A stretch of DNA of 64,000 bases from an uncultured Chlorobiaceae bacterium (lineage in GTDB: Bacteria; Bacteroidota; Chlorobiia; Chlorobiales; Chlorobiaceae), in the NCBI GenBank assembly GCA_903820085.1, contig CAIJGA010000020.1, forward strand, positions 1-64,000. The letters are read 5' to 3'. Positions 45,245 through 53,874 of the stretch are shown here, piece by piece (position 1 is the stretch's first letter; each line of letters opens with the position of its first letter). Below the pieces are notes generated by a model. It worked only from the letters and a program-made list of their open reading frames with translations. It was not told the DNA's origin and searched no databases. Both the position numbers and the translations under genes were made by a program.

Positions 45245-46363
45245 ATGGACAATAATATGCAAGTATCGGAACCTATGGACGACGAAATAAACCTCCTTGA
45301 CCTCGCCATCACCCTTGCCAAACACAAAAAACTCATCCTCGGAGCCCCACTGGTTGCAGCCATAGTTGCCACAATCTTCAGCCTCTTCAGCCCCAACATC
45401 TACACCGCTGATACCAAGATACTTCCCCGCCAGTCACCGTCAGGCGCGGTATCGGCCGACATCAAAAATCCTACCGAACTCTTTGTTGAGATGTTGAAAA
45501 GCCGGATGCTGCAGAACGAGATGATCAGGCGATTCAACCTGCAGGCAGCTTACGAAACCAAAACACCCGGCACAACACTCCAGGCACTTTCAGCAGCAAC
45601 CACCGTAAAAGTGGATAAAGACGGCATCATAGCAATCTCCGTTGACGACAAGAACCCCCAGCGCGCAGCACAGCTTGCAAACGGTTACGTTGATGAGTTG
45701 CAGCGTATGACACAGCTCGCTGACGTTAGCGGAGCCTCACAGCGTCGCATTTTCTACGAAAAACAGCTCCAGCAGGCAAAGCAAAGCCTTGGCGATGCTG
45801 AAATCGCCATGAAGCAACTTCAAGAAAAGAGCGGACCAATCCAGCTTAATGCCCAAGCGGAAGCATTTGTCAGGGCGAGTGCCGAATTGAAATCTCAGAT
45901 AGCCATGAAAGAGGCTGAACTTGGCGCCATGCGCACCTTTGCTGCCGGCAACAACCCCGACAGTATCCAGCAACTGTTGGAAAAGCTGCGCGAAGAGTTT
46001 TCCAGGATGGATGCCGAAATGGTCATAACCGCCAAAATCCCTGAAGCAGGGCTCGAATACATTCGCAAAACCTGCGACATCAAATATGCCGAAACCATCT
46101 ACAAACTGCTCTCAAAACAGTTCGAAATGGCCAAAATTGATGATGCGTTTGGAGGTTCAGTCGTTCAGGTAGTCGACAAGGCCATTGCCCCCGAACAACA
46201 TTCAAAACCAAAGCGCAGCAAAAATATCTTGCTTGTCGCTGTAGCAGCCGGATTTCTCGCCATACTCTGGGCATTCATAACCGAAGCCCTTCAAAACGTA
46301 AAAATAGACGCCAAAACCCAAACCCGGCTCAACACCCTTAAAAACTACCTTCGCTGGAACTGA
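45245..46363 (+). CDS. Wzz/chain-length determinant family protein
   Basis: This ~372-residue inner-membrane protein controls the length of surface polysaccharide. It has an N-terminal helix after a short cytoplasmic segment (LLDLAITLAKHKKLILGAPLVAAIVATIFSLF), a long periplasmic coiled coil (about 60-290, many Gln/Ala/Glu heptads), and a C-terminal helix ILLVAVAAGFLAILWAFITEAL. The Pro-rich segment before the second helix (AIAPEQHSKPKRSK) is the family hallmark. There is no Walker kinase domain. ATG 45245 is chosen over GTG 45236. It lies between the initiating transferase and the ABC flippase. Confidence 0.9.
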   Translation: MDNNMQVSEPMDDEINLLDLAITLAKHKKLILGAPLVAAIVATIFSLFSPNIYTADTKILPRQSPSGAVSADIKNPTELFVEMLKSRMLQNEMIRRFNLQAAYETKTPGTTLQALSAATTVKVDKDGIIAISVDDKNPQRAAQLANGYVDELQRMTQLADVSGASQRRIFYEKQLQQAKQSLGDAEIAMKQLQEKSGPIQLNAQAEAFVRASAELKSQIAMKEAELGAMRTFAAGNNPDSIQQLLEKLREEFSRMDAEMVITAKIPEAGLEYIRKTCDIKYAETIYKLLSKQFEMAKIDDAFGGSVVQVVDKAIAPEQHSKPKRSKNILLVAVAAGFLAILWAFITEALQNVKIDAKTQTRLNTLKNYLRWN

Positions 46364-46454
46364 AATTTAGCCGCACCACCCACCGACCACTAAATCGTAA
46401 ACACCCTACGGGCTGGCTTCTCCCGCCCTCTACCAATCCCATTCTGATAATCAG

Positions 46455-48272
46455 TTGAACCCAACTCCCTCCATAACAACGCTGCTCAAGCGCCTCTGGC
46501 ACCACATCAGCCCAAGGCGGCGGGCACAATTCGGGCTGTTGCTCGTCCTGATGGTTGGCGCATCGTTTGCCGAAATCCTCAGCATCGGAGCCGTTCTTCC
46601 GTTTATTGCCGTGCTTACCTCACCTGAGCGGATATTCCGTCTCCCCGCAGCGCAGCCTTACATCCAGGCCGCGGGCATAACGAGCGCCACCCAACTGCTG
46701 CTGCCGCTCACCATCACCTTCGGCGTTGCCGCCCTGCTCTCCGGTGCCATGCGGCTTCTCCTCCTCTGGACCAGCACACGCCTCTCCTATGCAACAGGGG
46801 CTGACCTCAGCATCAGCATCTACCGCCGCACCCTCTACCAGCCCTACGCCGTACACGTTGCCCGCAACAGCAGCGAAGTCATCAACGGCATCTCAGGTAA
46901 AGCCAACAGTGTTATCGACAATATTATCCTGCCGATTACAACACTCATCAGCTCCAGCATCATGCTGCTCGCCATCCTTATCGCCCTCTTGTCGGTCGAC
47001 CCCATCATCGCTCTTGCCGCCTTTGGCGGCTTTGGGCTTATCTACGCTGGCATCATCAAACTCACACAAAACCAGCAGTTGCTCAACAGCCAGTGCATCG
47101 CCCGTGAATCCACACAGGTCATCAAATCCCTGCAAGAAGGGCTTGGCGGCATACGCGACGTCCTGATCGACAGCAGCCAGGGCGCCTACTGTCAGGTTTA
47201 TCGCAACGCCGACCACCTCTTGCGCAAAGCACAGGGGAATAACCTGTTTATAGGCTTAAGTCCTCGATACGGCATCGAAGCACTTGGCATGATGCTCATC
47301 GCCCTGCTGGCTTATGCGCTTTCGCAGCAACCCCATGGCATTGCCAAGGCAATTCCTGTGCTCGGAGCTTTTGCCCTCGGTGCTCAGCGTCTGCTGCCCG
47401 TACTCCAAGGCGCTTACTACTCCTGGTCAACCATCCAGGGGGGGCAGGTCTCGCTGCAGGATACACTTGAACTGCTCGATCAGCCTCTGCCCGACTATGT
47501 CGATCAGCCACCAGACCTACCACTGCCGTTTAGCCAGCAGATCAATCTGAACAACCTCTCGTTCCGTTACAGTGCGCAAACGCCCCTGGTGCTCAGCAAC
47601 CTTAACCTGGCGATAGCAAAAGGGAGCCGCATCGGCTTCATCGGTGTCACCGGCAGCGGCAAAAGCACCCTGCTCGATATCATTATGGGCCTCCTGCAAC
47701 CCACAGAGGGCGATATCGAAATTGACGCACAACCCCTAAGTGTAGCCAACAACCGGGCATGGCAGGCGCACATTGCGCACGTGCCCCAAGCCATTTTCCT
47801 TGCCGACAGCACCATCGAAGAAAACATAGCCTTTGGCATACCAAAAGCGAAGATCGACCACACCCGTGTCAGGCAAGCTGCACGTCAGGCACAAATTGCC
47901 GACATCATCGAAAGCTGGCCAAAAAAGTACCAAACCAATGTTGGTGAACGCGGCATCCGCCTCTCCGGAGGACAGCGCCAGCGGATCGGCATCGCTCGCG
48001 CACTCTACAAACAAGCCAACGTCATCATTTTCGATGAAGCCACCAGCGCCCTCGACAACGAAACCGAACAGGCCGTAATGCATGCAATCGAAAGCCTTGG
48101 CGAAGACCTTACAGTCCTCATCATTGCCCACCGGCTCACAACTTTGAAAAACTGCACACAGATAGTGGAACTGGCCGACGGGGGGATCAAACGCATCGGT
48201 ACTTATCAGGAGATCATAACCAACGTAAGGGCGGGCAACTCTGCCGCTCCGCAACCTTCCGTGTTGTGGTGA
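46455..48272 (+). CDS. ABC transporter with fused membrane and ATPase domains, PglK/MsbA-like flippase
   Basis: This 605-residue half-transporter has six helices in ~20-320 and an ATPase in ~340-600. The ATPase motifs are Walker A GVTGSGKSTLLD, Q-loop HVPQAIFLADSTIEENIAFG, signature LSGGQRQRIGIARALY, Walker B VIIFDEATSALDNETE, and H-loop IIAHRLTTL. The short loops and EENIAFG look like PglK-type lipid-linked oligosaccharide flippases, which fits its place just after wecA-like and wzz-like genes and the absence of a Wzx gene in this window. The start is TTG 46455. MsbA-like lipid A export is less likely from context. Confidence 0.9.
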   Translation: MNPTPSITTLLKRLWHHISPRRRAQFGLLLVLMVGASFAEILSIGAVLPFIAVLTSPERIFRLPAAQPYIQAAGITSATQLLLPLTITFGVAALLSGAMRLLLLWTSTRLSYATGADLSISIYRRTLYQPYAVHVARNSSEVINGISGKANSVIDNIILPITTLISSSIMLLAILIALLSVDPIIALAAFGGFGLIYAGIIKLTQNQQLLNSQCIARESTQVIKSLQEGLGGIRDVLIDSSQGAYCQVYRNADHLLRKAQGNNLFIGLSPRYGIEALGMMLIALLAYALSQQPHGIAKAIPVLGAFALGAQRLLPVLQGAYYSWSTIQGGQVSLQDTLELLDQPLPDYVDQPPDLPLPFSQQINLNNLSFRYSAQTPLVLSNLNLAIAKGSRIGFIGVTGSGKSTLLDIIMGLLQPTEGDIEIDAQPLSVANNRAWQAHIAHVPQAIFLADSTIEENIAFGIPKAKIDHTRVRQAARQAQIADIIESWPKKYQTNVGERGIRLSGGQRQRIGIARALYKQANVIIFDEATSALDNETEQAVMHAIESLGEDLTVLIIAHRLTTLKNCTQIVELADGGIKRIGTYQEIITNVRAGNSAAPQPSVLW

Positions 48273-48334
48273 ATACTATCACCCGATAAGGTGCTGCCTT
48301 TCCTTTCGTAATAACTAAGTTGGTTAGAAATTAT

Positions 48335-49876
48335 ATGGACGCCCTGTTCGTTAATCCAGACTCCTCAGCTCAAGCCTATCAGGATCTGGCAAAAGTTTAT
48401 TCAGCCATAGAACCACCAACATGGGCGCTGCTTTTGGCTGAATCCTGCAGGGCAAAGAATTTCAGTGTAGGTATTCTTGATTGTGACGCTGAAAGATTGA
48501 CTCTGGAGCGGTCCGTTAAAAGAGTTGATGAGTTGCGACCTCGTCTGGTGGTTTTTGTCCTTTACGGCCAGAATCCTAACTCTGGAACGACAAGCATGAT
48601 TGGCGCATTAACATTGGCTAAGGCTCTCAAAGAACAGCATCCTCAGTTTAAGATTTGTTTTGTTGGATCACACGTTAGTGCTTTGCCGTATGAAGTGCTC
48701 GTTCATGACTGTGTTGATATTGTGCTTCTTAATGAGGGTGTCTACGCCCTGCATAATCTTCTTCGAAGCAATCTCAATGAGGATTTGCAGCATATTAAGG
48801 GAATTGGTTACAAGAAACCAGGATTGTCGGGCCATACAATCTCGTTAATTAACCCTCCCCAGTGTGTTGTTCCTCAAGAACGGATGGATCAGGATCTGCC
48901 TGGATATGCGTGGGATCTACTTCCTTACAAGGAAAAGCCGCTTGACCTTTATCGCGCACATTTCTGGCATGCTGAGTTTGACCATGCAAAACGAACTCCC
49001 TTTGCAGCTATCTATACCTCTCTCGGATGTAATTTCGGTTGCGATTTTTGTATGATTAACATCATCAACAGGGTCGATAATGGTGATGAAATAAGTGCCG
49101 CTGACTCACGGGGGATGCGTTTCTGGAGTCCCGAATGGGTAAGGCGCGAGATGCGAAAACTTGCCGATATGGGAGTTCGCACCTTGCGCATCAGCGATGA
49201 AATGTTTTTTTTCAACCGTAAATACTATGAGCCAATTCTTCAGAATATTATCGACGAAGATTTTGGCTTTAATATGTGGAGCTATTCACGAGTAGATACT
49301 GTGCGGCGAGATGCTCTTGATCTTTTTAAAAAGGCGGGTGTCAACTGGTTGGCTCTTGGAGTTGAAGCAGGCAATCAGTCTGTACGAAAAGAGGTATCCA
49401 AAGGATCATTCAAAGATGTCAATATCCGTGAAATATGCAGCACCATCAACGATGCAGGCATAAACATTATCAGTAACTATATATTTGGCTTTCCAGACGA
49501 CACACTGTCAACCATGCAGGAAACATTGGATTTGGCACTCGAACTCAACACGGAAATGGCCAATATGTATCCATGTCAAGCATTGCCAGGAAGTCCTATT
49601 TATAATACTGCAAAAAAACGTGCATGGGCACTTCCTGATTCCTATGAGGGATATGCCTTTTTGTCCTATGAAAGCCAACCATTGCCTACGAAGTACGTAA
49701 GTTCAGCCGATGTGCTAAAATTTCGCGATGATGCCTGGCAGACATACTTTACTAATCCAGCTTACCTTGGGCTTGTGGAACGAACGTTTGGATCACAAGA
49801 AAGGAAAAATATTGAACTTATGGCAAGCATTCCCCTCAAGCGCAGGTTGTTAGTTAGTAAAGAAAGATCCTTATGA
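48335..49876 (+). CDS. B12-binding-type radical SAM protein
   Basis: This 513-residue protein has an N-terminal cobalamin-binding-like Rossmann domain (ALFVNPDSSAQAYQDLAKVY ... ICFVGSHVSALP). A radical SAM barrel follows with cluster motif TSLGCNFGCDFCMI (CxxxCxxC, about 231-238) and the later GVEAGNQSVRKEVSKG and IISNYIFGFPDDT segments typical of the BchE/methylthiotransferase-like branch. A DxHxxG cobalamin motif is not obvious. It starts at ATG 48335 and ends overlapping the GHMP kinase gene by 4 bases, so it belongs to the sugar-nucleotide block. It may carry out C-methylation, dehydration or a rearrangement on the sugar, but the reaction is unknown. Confidence 0.83.
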   Translation: MDALFVNPDSSAQAYQDLAKVYSAIEPPTWALLLAESCRAKNFSVGILDCDAERLTLERSVKRVDELRPRLVVFVLYGQNPNSGTTSMIGALTLAKALKEQHPQFKICFVGSHVSALPYEVLVHDCVDIVLLNEGVYALHNLLRSNLNEDLQHIKGIGYKKPGLSGHTISLINPPQCVVPQERMDQDLPGYAWDLLPYKEKPLDLYRAHFWHAEFDHAKRTPFAAIYTSLGCNFGCDFCMINIINRVDNGDEISAADSRGMRFWSPEWVRREMRKLADMGVRTLRISDEMFFFNRKYYEPILQNIIDEDFGFNMWSYSRVDTVRRDALDLFKKAGVNWLALGVEAGNQSVRKEVSKGSFKDVNIREICSTINDAGINIISNYIFGFPDDTLSTMQETLDLALELNTEMANMYPCQALPGSPIYNTAKKRAWALPDSYEGYAFLSYESQPLPTKYVSSADVLKFRDDAWQTYFTNPAYLGLVERTFGSQERKNIELMASIPLKRRLLVSKERSL

Positions 49877-50868
49877 TTATTACGCGCACACCATATAGAA
49901 TCTCTTTTTTCGGGGGCGGCACCGATTACCCTGGCTGGTACCGTGAACATGAAGGTGCAGTTCTGGCAACAACGATTAACAAGTACTGTTATATCACTTG
50001 TCGTCGTTTACCGCCCTTTTTTGAACACAAGCATCGCATTGTCTACTCCTGTATTGAGAGTGTGCGGGATATCGATGAAATTAAACATCCTGCTGTTCGA
50101 GCAGTTTTAAATTGGGCAAAGGTTGTCGATGGTTTAGAAATTCATCATGACGGGGATTTGCCTGCAAGGTCCGGTCTTGGATCCAGTTCGGCATTTACTG
50201 TCGGGCTGGTGCATGCTCTTCAGGGCTTGAATGGGCAGATGGCAAGTCAACAAAGTCTGGCTAAAAACGCTATTCATATTGAACAGAACATCATTGGCGA
50301 GAACGTCGGGTCACAGGATCAGATATCAGCGGCATACGGGGGGTTAAACCGTATTGATTTTCATCGTAATGACTCTTTTGATGTGACCCCAATTATCATT
50401 CCCGGTCACCGCCGTGAAGAACTTCATTCTCATCTCATGTTATGCTTTACGGGCTTTTCCCGTATTGCCGATGAAATCGCAAAATCCCAGATTGATAATT
50501 TCAAAAATCGCGAACCAGAACTGAAGCGTATGAGAGAGATGGTTGATGAGGCCATTTCTATTCTTGCCAGTAGTAACGTAACTATTGATGATTTCGGAAA
50601 ACTGCTTGCCGACAGTTGGAAGTATAAACGAAGCCTCTCAGAGCGGGTATCAACCCCGGAAATAGATCATATATACGATAAAGCGTTGCGCTGTGGGGCA
50701 ATCGGAGGTAAGATTCTTGGTGCTGGTGGAGGGGGCTTTATGTTGCTTTTCGCTAAACCAGAAAGACATCCTGAAATCCGTGAGCGGCTTAAAAGCTTGG
50801 TTCATGTTTCGTTCAATTTTGAAGATGCCGGCAGTCGTGTTGTGCTCTATCAACCTAACGGGTTGTAA
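49873..50868 (+). CDS. hddA: GHMP sugar kinase, D-glycero-D-manno-heptose 7-phosphate kinase-like
   Basis: This 331-residue GHMP-family kinase starts IITRTPYRISFFGGGTDYPGWYREHEGAVLATTIN, the hallmark of HddA-like and fucokinase-like enzymes. It has the ATP loop PARSGLGSSSAFTVGL (97-112) and the C-terminal GAIGGKILGAGGGGFMLLF. HddA phosphorylates D-glycero-D-manno-heptose 7-phosphate at C1 on the way to GDP-heptose. The identity is supported by the HddC-like nucleotidyltransferase and gmhA fragment downstream; other sugar-1-kinase substrates remain possible. It is ATGA-coupled to the radical SAM gene. Confidence 0.8.
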   Translation: MIITRTPYRISFFGGGTDYPGWYREHEGAVLATTINKYCYITCRRLPPFFEHKHRIVYSCIESVRDIDEIKHPAVRAVLNWAKVVDGLEIHHDGDLPARSGLGSSSAFTVGLVHALQGLNGQMASQQSLAKNAIHIEQNIIGENVGSQDQISAAYGGLNRIDFHRNDSFDVTPIIIPGHRREELHSHLMLCFTGFSRIADEIAKSQIDNFKNREPELKRMREMVDEAISILASSNVTIDDFGKLLADSWKYKRSLSERVSTPEIDHIYDKALRCGAIGGKILGAGGGGFMLLFAKPERHPEIRERLKSLVHVSFNFEDAGSRVVLYQPNGL

Positions 50869-50900
50869 GCGATGAATAAAAAGACAATATTTATACTGCT

Positions 50901-51725
50901 GTGCACTTGAACGATAATTCTGTTGATCTGCGTAAAAAAGCGCATTGGGTATGGCGAGAGACCTTGGCTATACATCGTCGCACGCCTGAAACCCGACTTG
51001 CCTCATCCCTCTCTCCTATTGAGCTATTTGTAGCGCTCTATTATGGCGGAATTATAAGATTCGATGCAAAGAATCCCTATGCAGAGGGAAGAGATCGTTG
51101 TATTATCAGCAAAGGGCATGGTTCGATAAGTATGTATCCCATCTTTGCCGATTTGGGCTTTTTTCCTGTTGAGGAATTGCAACGGGTATGTCAAACAGGA
51201 AGTTTTCTTGGCGGGATACCCGATCCCGTAATTCCAGGCTATGAAACCGTTAATGGTTCATTGGGGCATGGGTTGGGCGTTGGTTCTGGAATTGCATTGG
51301 CACTGAAACGCAAGCAAAGTGAGCGAAGTGTCTTTGTTGTCGTTGGTGATGGCGAACTTCATGAGGGTGCGAACTGGGAGGCTATCATGTTTGCTTCTCA
51401 ACATCGGCTCGATAATCTTAATCTGATTGTTGATAATAACGGCATCAGTATGCTTGGCTATACGGATGAAATTGTTTCTCATGGTCAGCTTTCAGCGCGT
51501 CTGGTGGCCTTTGGCTGGGACTGTTTTGACGTTGACGGTCATGATGTCATTGCCGTGCAACAAGCATTGACGCAGATGAAAATAAAGCAGGAAGGAAAAC
51601 CAAAAGCTTTGATAGCAAGGACATTGAAAGGTCATGGAGTTCCCGGATTAGAGAATGCACCTCTTTCGCATATTATCAACCCCAAAAGAGAGCTGATTGA
51701 TGCTCTCCTGGAGCAGAATCCATGA
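50901..51725 (+). CDS. Transketolase-like protein, N-terminal (thiamine diphosphate-binding) subunit
   Basis: This 274-residue protein equals the PP domain of transketolase. It has GRDRCIISKGHGSISMYPIFADLGF, GSLGHGLGVGSGIALALK and the ThDP motif GDGELHEGANWEAIMFASQHRLDNLNLIVDNN (GDG...NN). It is paired with a separate C-terminal subunit whose gene overlaps it by 4 bases (ATGA). The start is GTG 50901. Split transketolases occur in many bacteria and in sugar-nucleotide clusters. Here it may supply sedoheptulose 7-phosphate for heptose synthesis, or add a two-carbon branch to a deoxysugar; sequence cannot decide. Confidence 0.9.
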   Translation: MHLNDNSVDLRKKAHWVWRETLAIHRRTPETRLASSLSPIELFVALYYGGIIRFDAKNPYAEGRDRCIISKGHGSISMYPIFADLGFFPVEELQRVCQTGSFLGGIPDPVIPGYETVNGSLGHGLGVGSGIALALKRKQSERSVFVVVGDGELHEGANWEAIMFASQHRLDNLNLIVDNNGISMLGYTDEIVSHGQLSARLVAFGWDCFDVDGHDVIAVQQALTQMKIKQEGKPKALIARTLKGHGVPGLENAPLSHIINPKRELIDALLEQNP

Positions 51726-52687
51726 GCGAAAAGCCTCTTGCCATGCGAGACGCTTTGCTCGGCCGTATATGGAGAGCTATGGCGGATAATCATAAGATCT
51801 TTTTTACCTGTGCAGACTTTGGGTCTCCAGTCCTCGATAAAATCAGATCTGATTTTCCTGATCGGTTTGTCAATGTTGGTATTGCTGAACAGAATCTCAT
51901 CAATGTCTCTGCCGGTTTAGCACTCGAAGGATATACGGTTTTTGCTTATGCCATCGCCCCGTTCATCACTATGCGATGCTATGAACAGATTCGGGTTAAT
52001 CTGGCACTCCTTTCTGAAGTACGCCCCATGAATGTCAATCTTATTGGTGTTGGCGCAGGGTATAGCTATGTGGTGTCAGGCCCTACGCACCAGTGTTATG
52101 AAGACATTACGCTGATGCGGGCCTTGCCAAATTTTCAGGTGTTATCTCCGGCAGATCATGTGACTGCGGCTTCCTTGTTTGATCGTTGTATCAGTAAAAT
52201 GGGGTCAAAATACCTTCGTCTTGATGCTCAAGTGCTTCCTGCCCTCTATCAAGAATCTCTTCCCGATCTTGAAACTGGATTTCATATTCATCGTACAGGG
52301 AAAACTGTTTGTTTTGTTGCGACGGGCTTCATGCTGCACACCGCACTTAAAGTAGCAGATAATCTTGAGGCTTTAGGGTTATCAGTCGGGGTGATAGATC
52401 TTTTTGACCTCTCAACCTTTTCTGCAGAACGACTTCATCAGGCGCTTGCTTCTTTTTCCGGTATCGTCACGCTTGAAGAAGGGTTTCGTGGACGGGGCGG
52501 TATGGATGCAATGATGTTTGAATTTATTTCCCGACGATGCATAAATGCCAGGATGCTTAATATCGGTGTTGAAGGTGCCTATCGTTTTGAACTTGGCAAC
52601 CGGACGGAATTGCATGAACAAGTGGGCATTGGACCAGAAATTGTTCAGCAACAGGTCACCTCTTTTTTGCAATCACTTTCAAATTAA
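51722..52687 (+). CDS. Transketolase-like protein, C-terminal (pyrimidine-binding) subunit
   Basis: This 321-residue partner of the preceding subunit has the Pyr domain with FVNVGIAEQNLINVSAGLALEGYTVFAYAIAPFITMRCYEQIRVNLA (including the Glu that activates ThDP). The C-terminal domain contains VCFVATGFMLHTALKVADNL and SGIVTLEEGFRGRGG. Two subunits together make one active site. Sixteen bases after the stop comes the PLP-dependent enzyme. The close spacing (4-base overlap upstream) indicates equal production. Confidence 0.9.
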   Translation: MSEKPLAMRDALLGRIWRAMADNHKIFFTCADFGSPVLDKIRSDFPDRFVNVGIAEQNLINVSAGLALEGYTVFAYAIAPFITMRCYEQIRVNLALLSEVRPMNVNLIGVGAGYSYVVSGPTHQCYEDITLMRALPNFQVLSPADHVTAASLFDRCISKMGSKYLRLDAQVLPALYQESLPDLETGFHIHRTGKTVCFVATGFMLHTALKVADNLEALGLSVGVIDLFDLSTFSAERLHQALASFSGIVTLEEGFRGRGGMDAMMFEFISRRCINARMLNIGVEGAYRFELGNRTELHEQVGIGPEIVQQQVTSFLQSLSN

Positions 52688-52703
52688 TATTGTTGAAAAC
52701 AAG

Positions 52704-53873
52704 ATGAAATTTCCCCTGATGCGAAACAATATCCTGCGTGAAGATCTTGACGCAGTGATTGAACATCTCAAGCAGGATGATCCCATACTTACCCATGGCT
52801 GCAACGTTCGTGCCTTCGAGTCCGAATGGTCCGAATGGCTTGGCCTGAAATACAGTGTTTTTGTCAATTCAGGTGCATCAGCCAATCTTTTAACAATGGC
52901 TGTTCTTAAAATTCGGCATCCAGAAGGCGGCGAAGTTATTACGCCTCCACTGGGTTGGGTTTCAGACGTGGCTTCAGTTCTTCAAAACGGGTTTACCCCG
53001 GTTTTTGCAGATATTGACTCTCATACGCTTGCTATGGATTCGGAACAGATTCTGGCCAAGATAACTGAAAAGACAAAAGCTGTTTTTCTCACCCATGTTC
53101 AGGGTTTTGATGGTCTGACCGACAAACTGCTTGATGAACTTAACCGCCGGAATATCCCTCTTATTGAAGACGTCTGCGAGTCACACGGTGCGACACATCA
53201 TGGCACCAAACTGGGCAATTTTGGTTGGATATCGAACTTTTCCTTTTACTATGCTCACCATATGAGCACCATAGAAGGTGGTATGGTCTGCACCAATGAC
53301 CCTTTAGTTTACCAACAGGCTCGCATGTTGCGTTCTCACGGTATGGTTCGTGAAGCAGCTGATCTCTCGATTCGTGAAGCATATCGAATAGAAAATCCTG
53401 AGCTGAATCCCGATTTTATCTTTGCTTTTCCAGCCTACAACACTCGCAATACAGAGATTGGAGGCATAATGGGACGTAGTCAACTTAAACGGCTTGATCA
53501 GGGAGTTAAGCGTAGAACGGAAAACCTGTTGCGATTCCTGACCCAGATTGATTCGAGCAAGTATCGCACCGATTTTAAGATTGAAGGATCGAGCAACTAT
53601 GCTTTCAACCTTATATTAAAAGAAGCGGATGATATTTTGGTAGAACGCCTCATGGAGAAGATGCGTGAATCCGGTGTTGAATTTCGCAGAGGAAGTGCAG
53701 GTGGTGGCAATCAAATCCGTCAGCCATATCTAAAAGGGATTGTTCCTGAAGGTCACCATCTTGATTTCCCTCAAACTGAACATGTCCATTTTTATGGGTT
53801 TTACATCGGCAATTTTCCTGATTTAAAGGACGAAGAAGTCGATGAGCTTTGTGCAATATTGAACGCAGTTTAA
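52704..53873 (+). CDS. DegT/DnrJ-fold PLP enzyme with His instead of catalytic Lys (ColD/RfbH-type sugar 3-dehydratase)
   Basis: This 389-residue fold-type I enzyme has FVNSGASANLLTMAVL (~53), PPLGWVSDVASVLQNGFTPVFADID, and IEDVCESHGATHHGTKLGNFGWISNFSFYYAHHMSTIEGG. In aminotransferases of this family the SF-x-x-x position carries the Schiff-base Lys. Here residue 185 is His (SFYYAHHMSTIEGG, 180-193). Lysine replacement by His is the signature of ColD (GDP-4-keto-6-deoxymannose 3-dehydratase) and RfbH (CDP-4-keto-6-deoxyglucose 3-dehydratase), which remove the 3-hydroxyl. A ColD-like reaction on a GDP-sugar is favoured because the neighbours make GDP-sugars. ATG 52704 gives the normal family length; longer readings run back into the transketolase gene. 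Confidence 0.85.
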   Translation: MKFPLMRNNILREDLDAVIEHLKQDDPILTHGCNVRAFESEWSEWLGLKYSVFVNSGASANLLTMAVLKIRHPEGGEVITPPLGWVSDVASVLQNGFTPVFADIDSHTLAMDSEQILAKITEKTKAVFLTHVQGFDGLTDKLLDELNRRNIPLIEDVCESHGATHHGTKLGNFGWISNFSFYYAHHMSTIEGGMVCTNDPLVYQQARMLRSHGMVREAADLSIREAYRIENPELNPDFIFAFPAYNTRNTEIGGIMGRSQLKRLDQGVKRRTENLLRFLTQIDSSKYRTDFKIEGSSNYAFNLILKEADDILVERLMEKMRESGVEFRRGSAGGGNQIRQPYLKGIVPEGHHLDFPQTEHVHFYGFYIGNFPDLKDEEVDELCAILNAV

Positions 53874-53874
53874 G

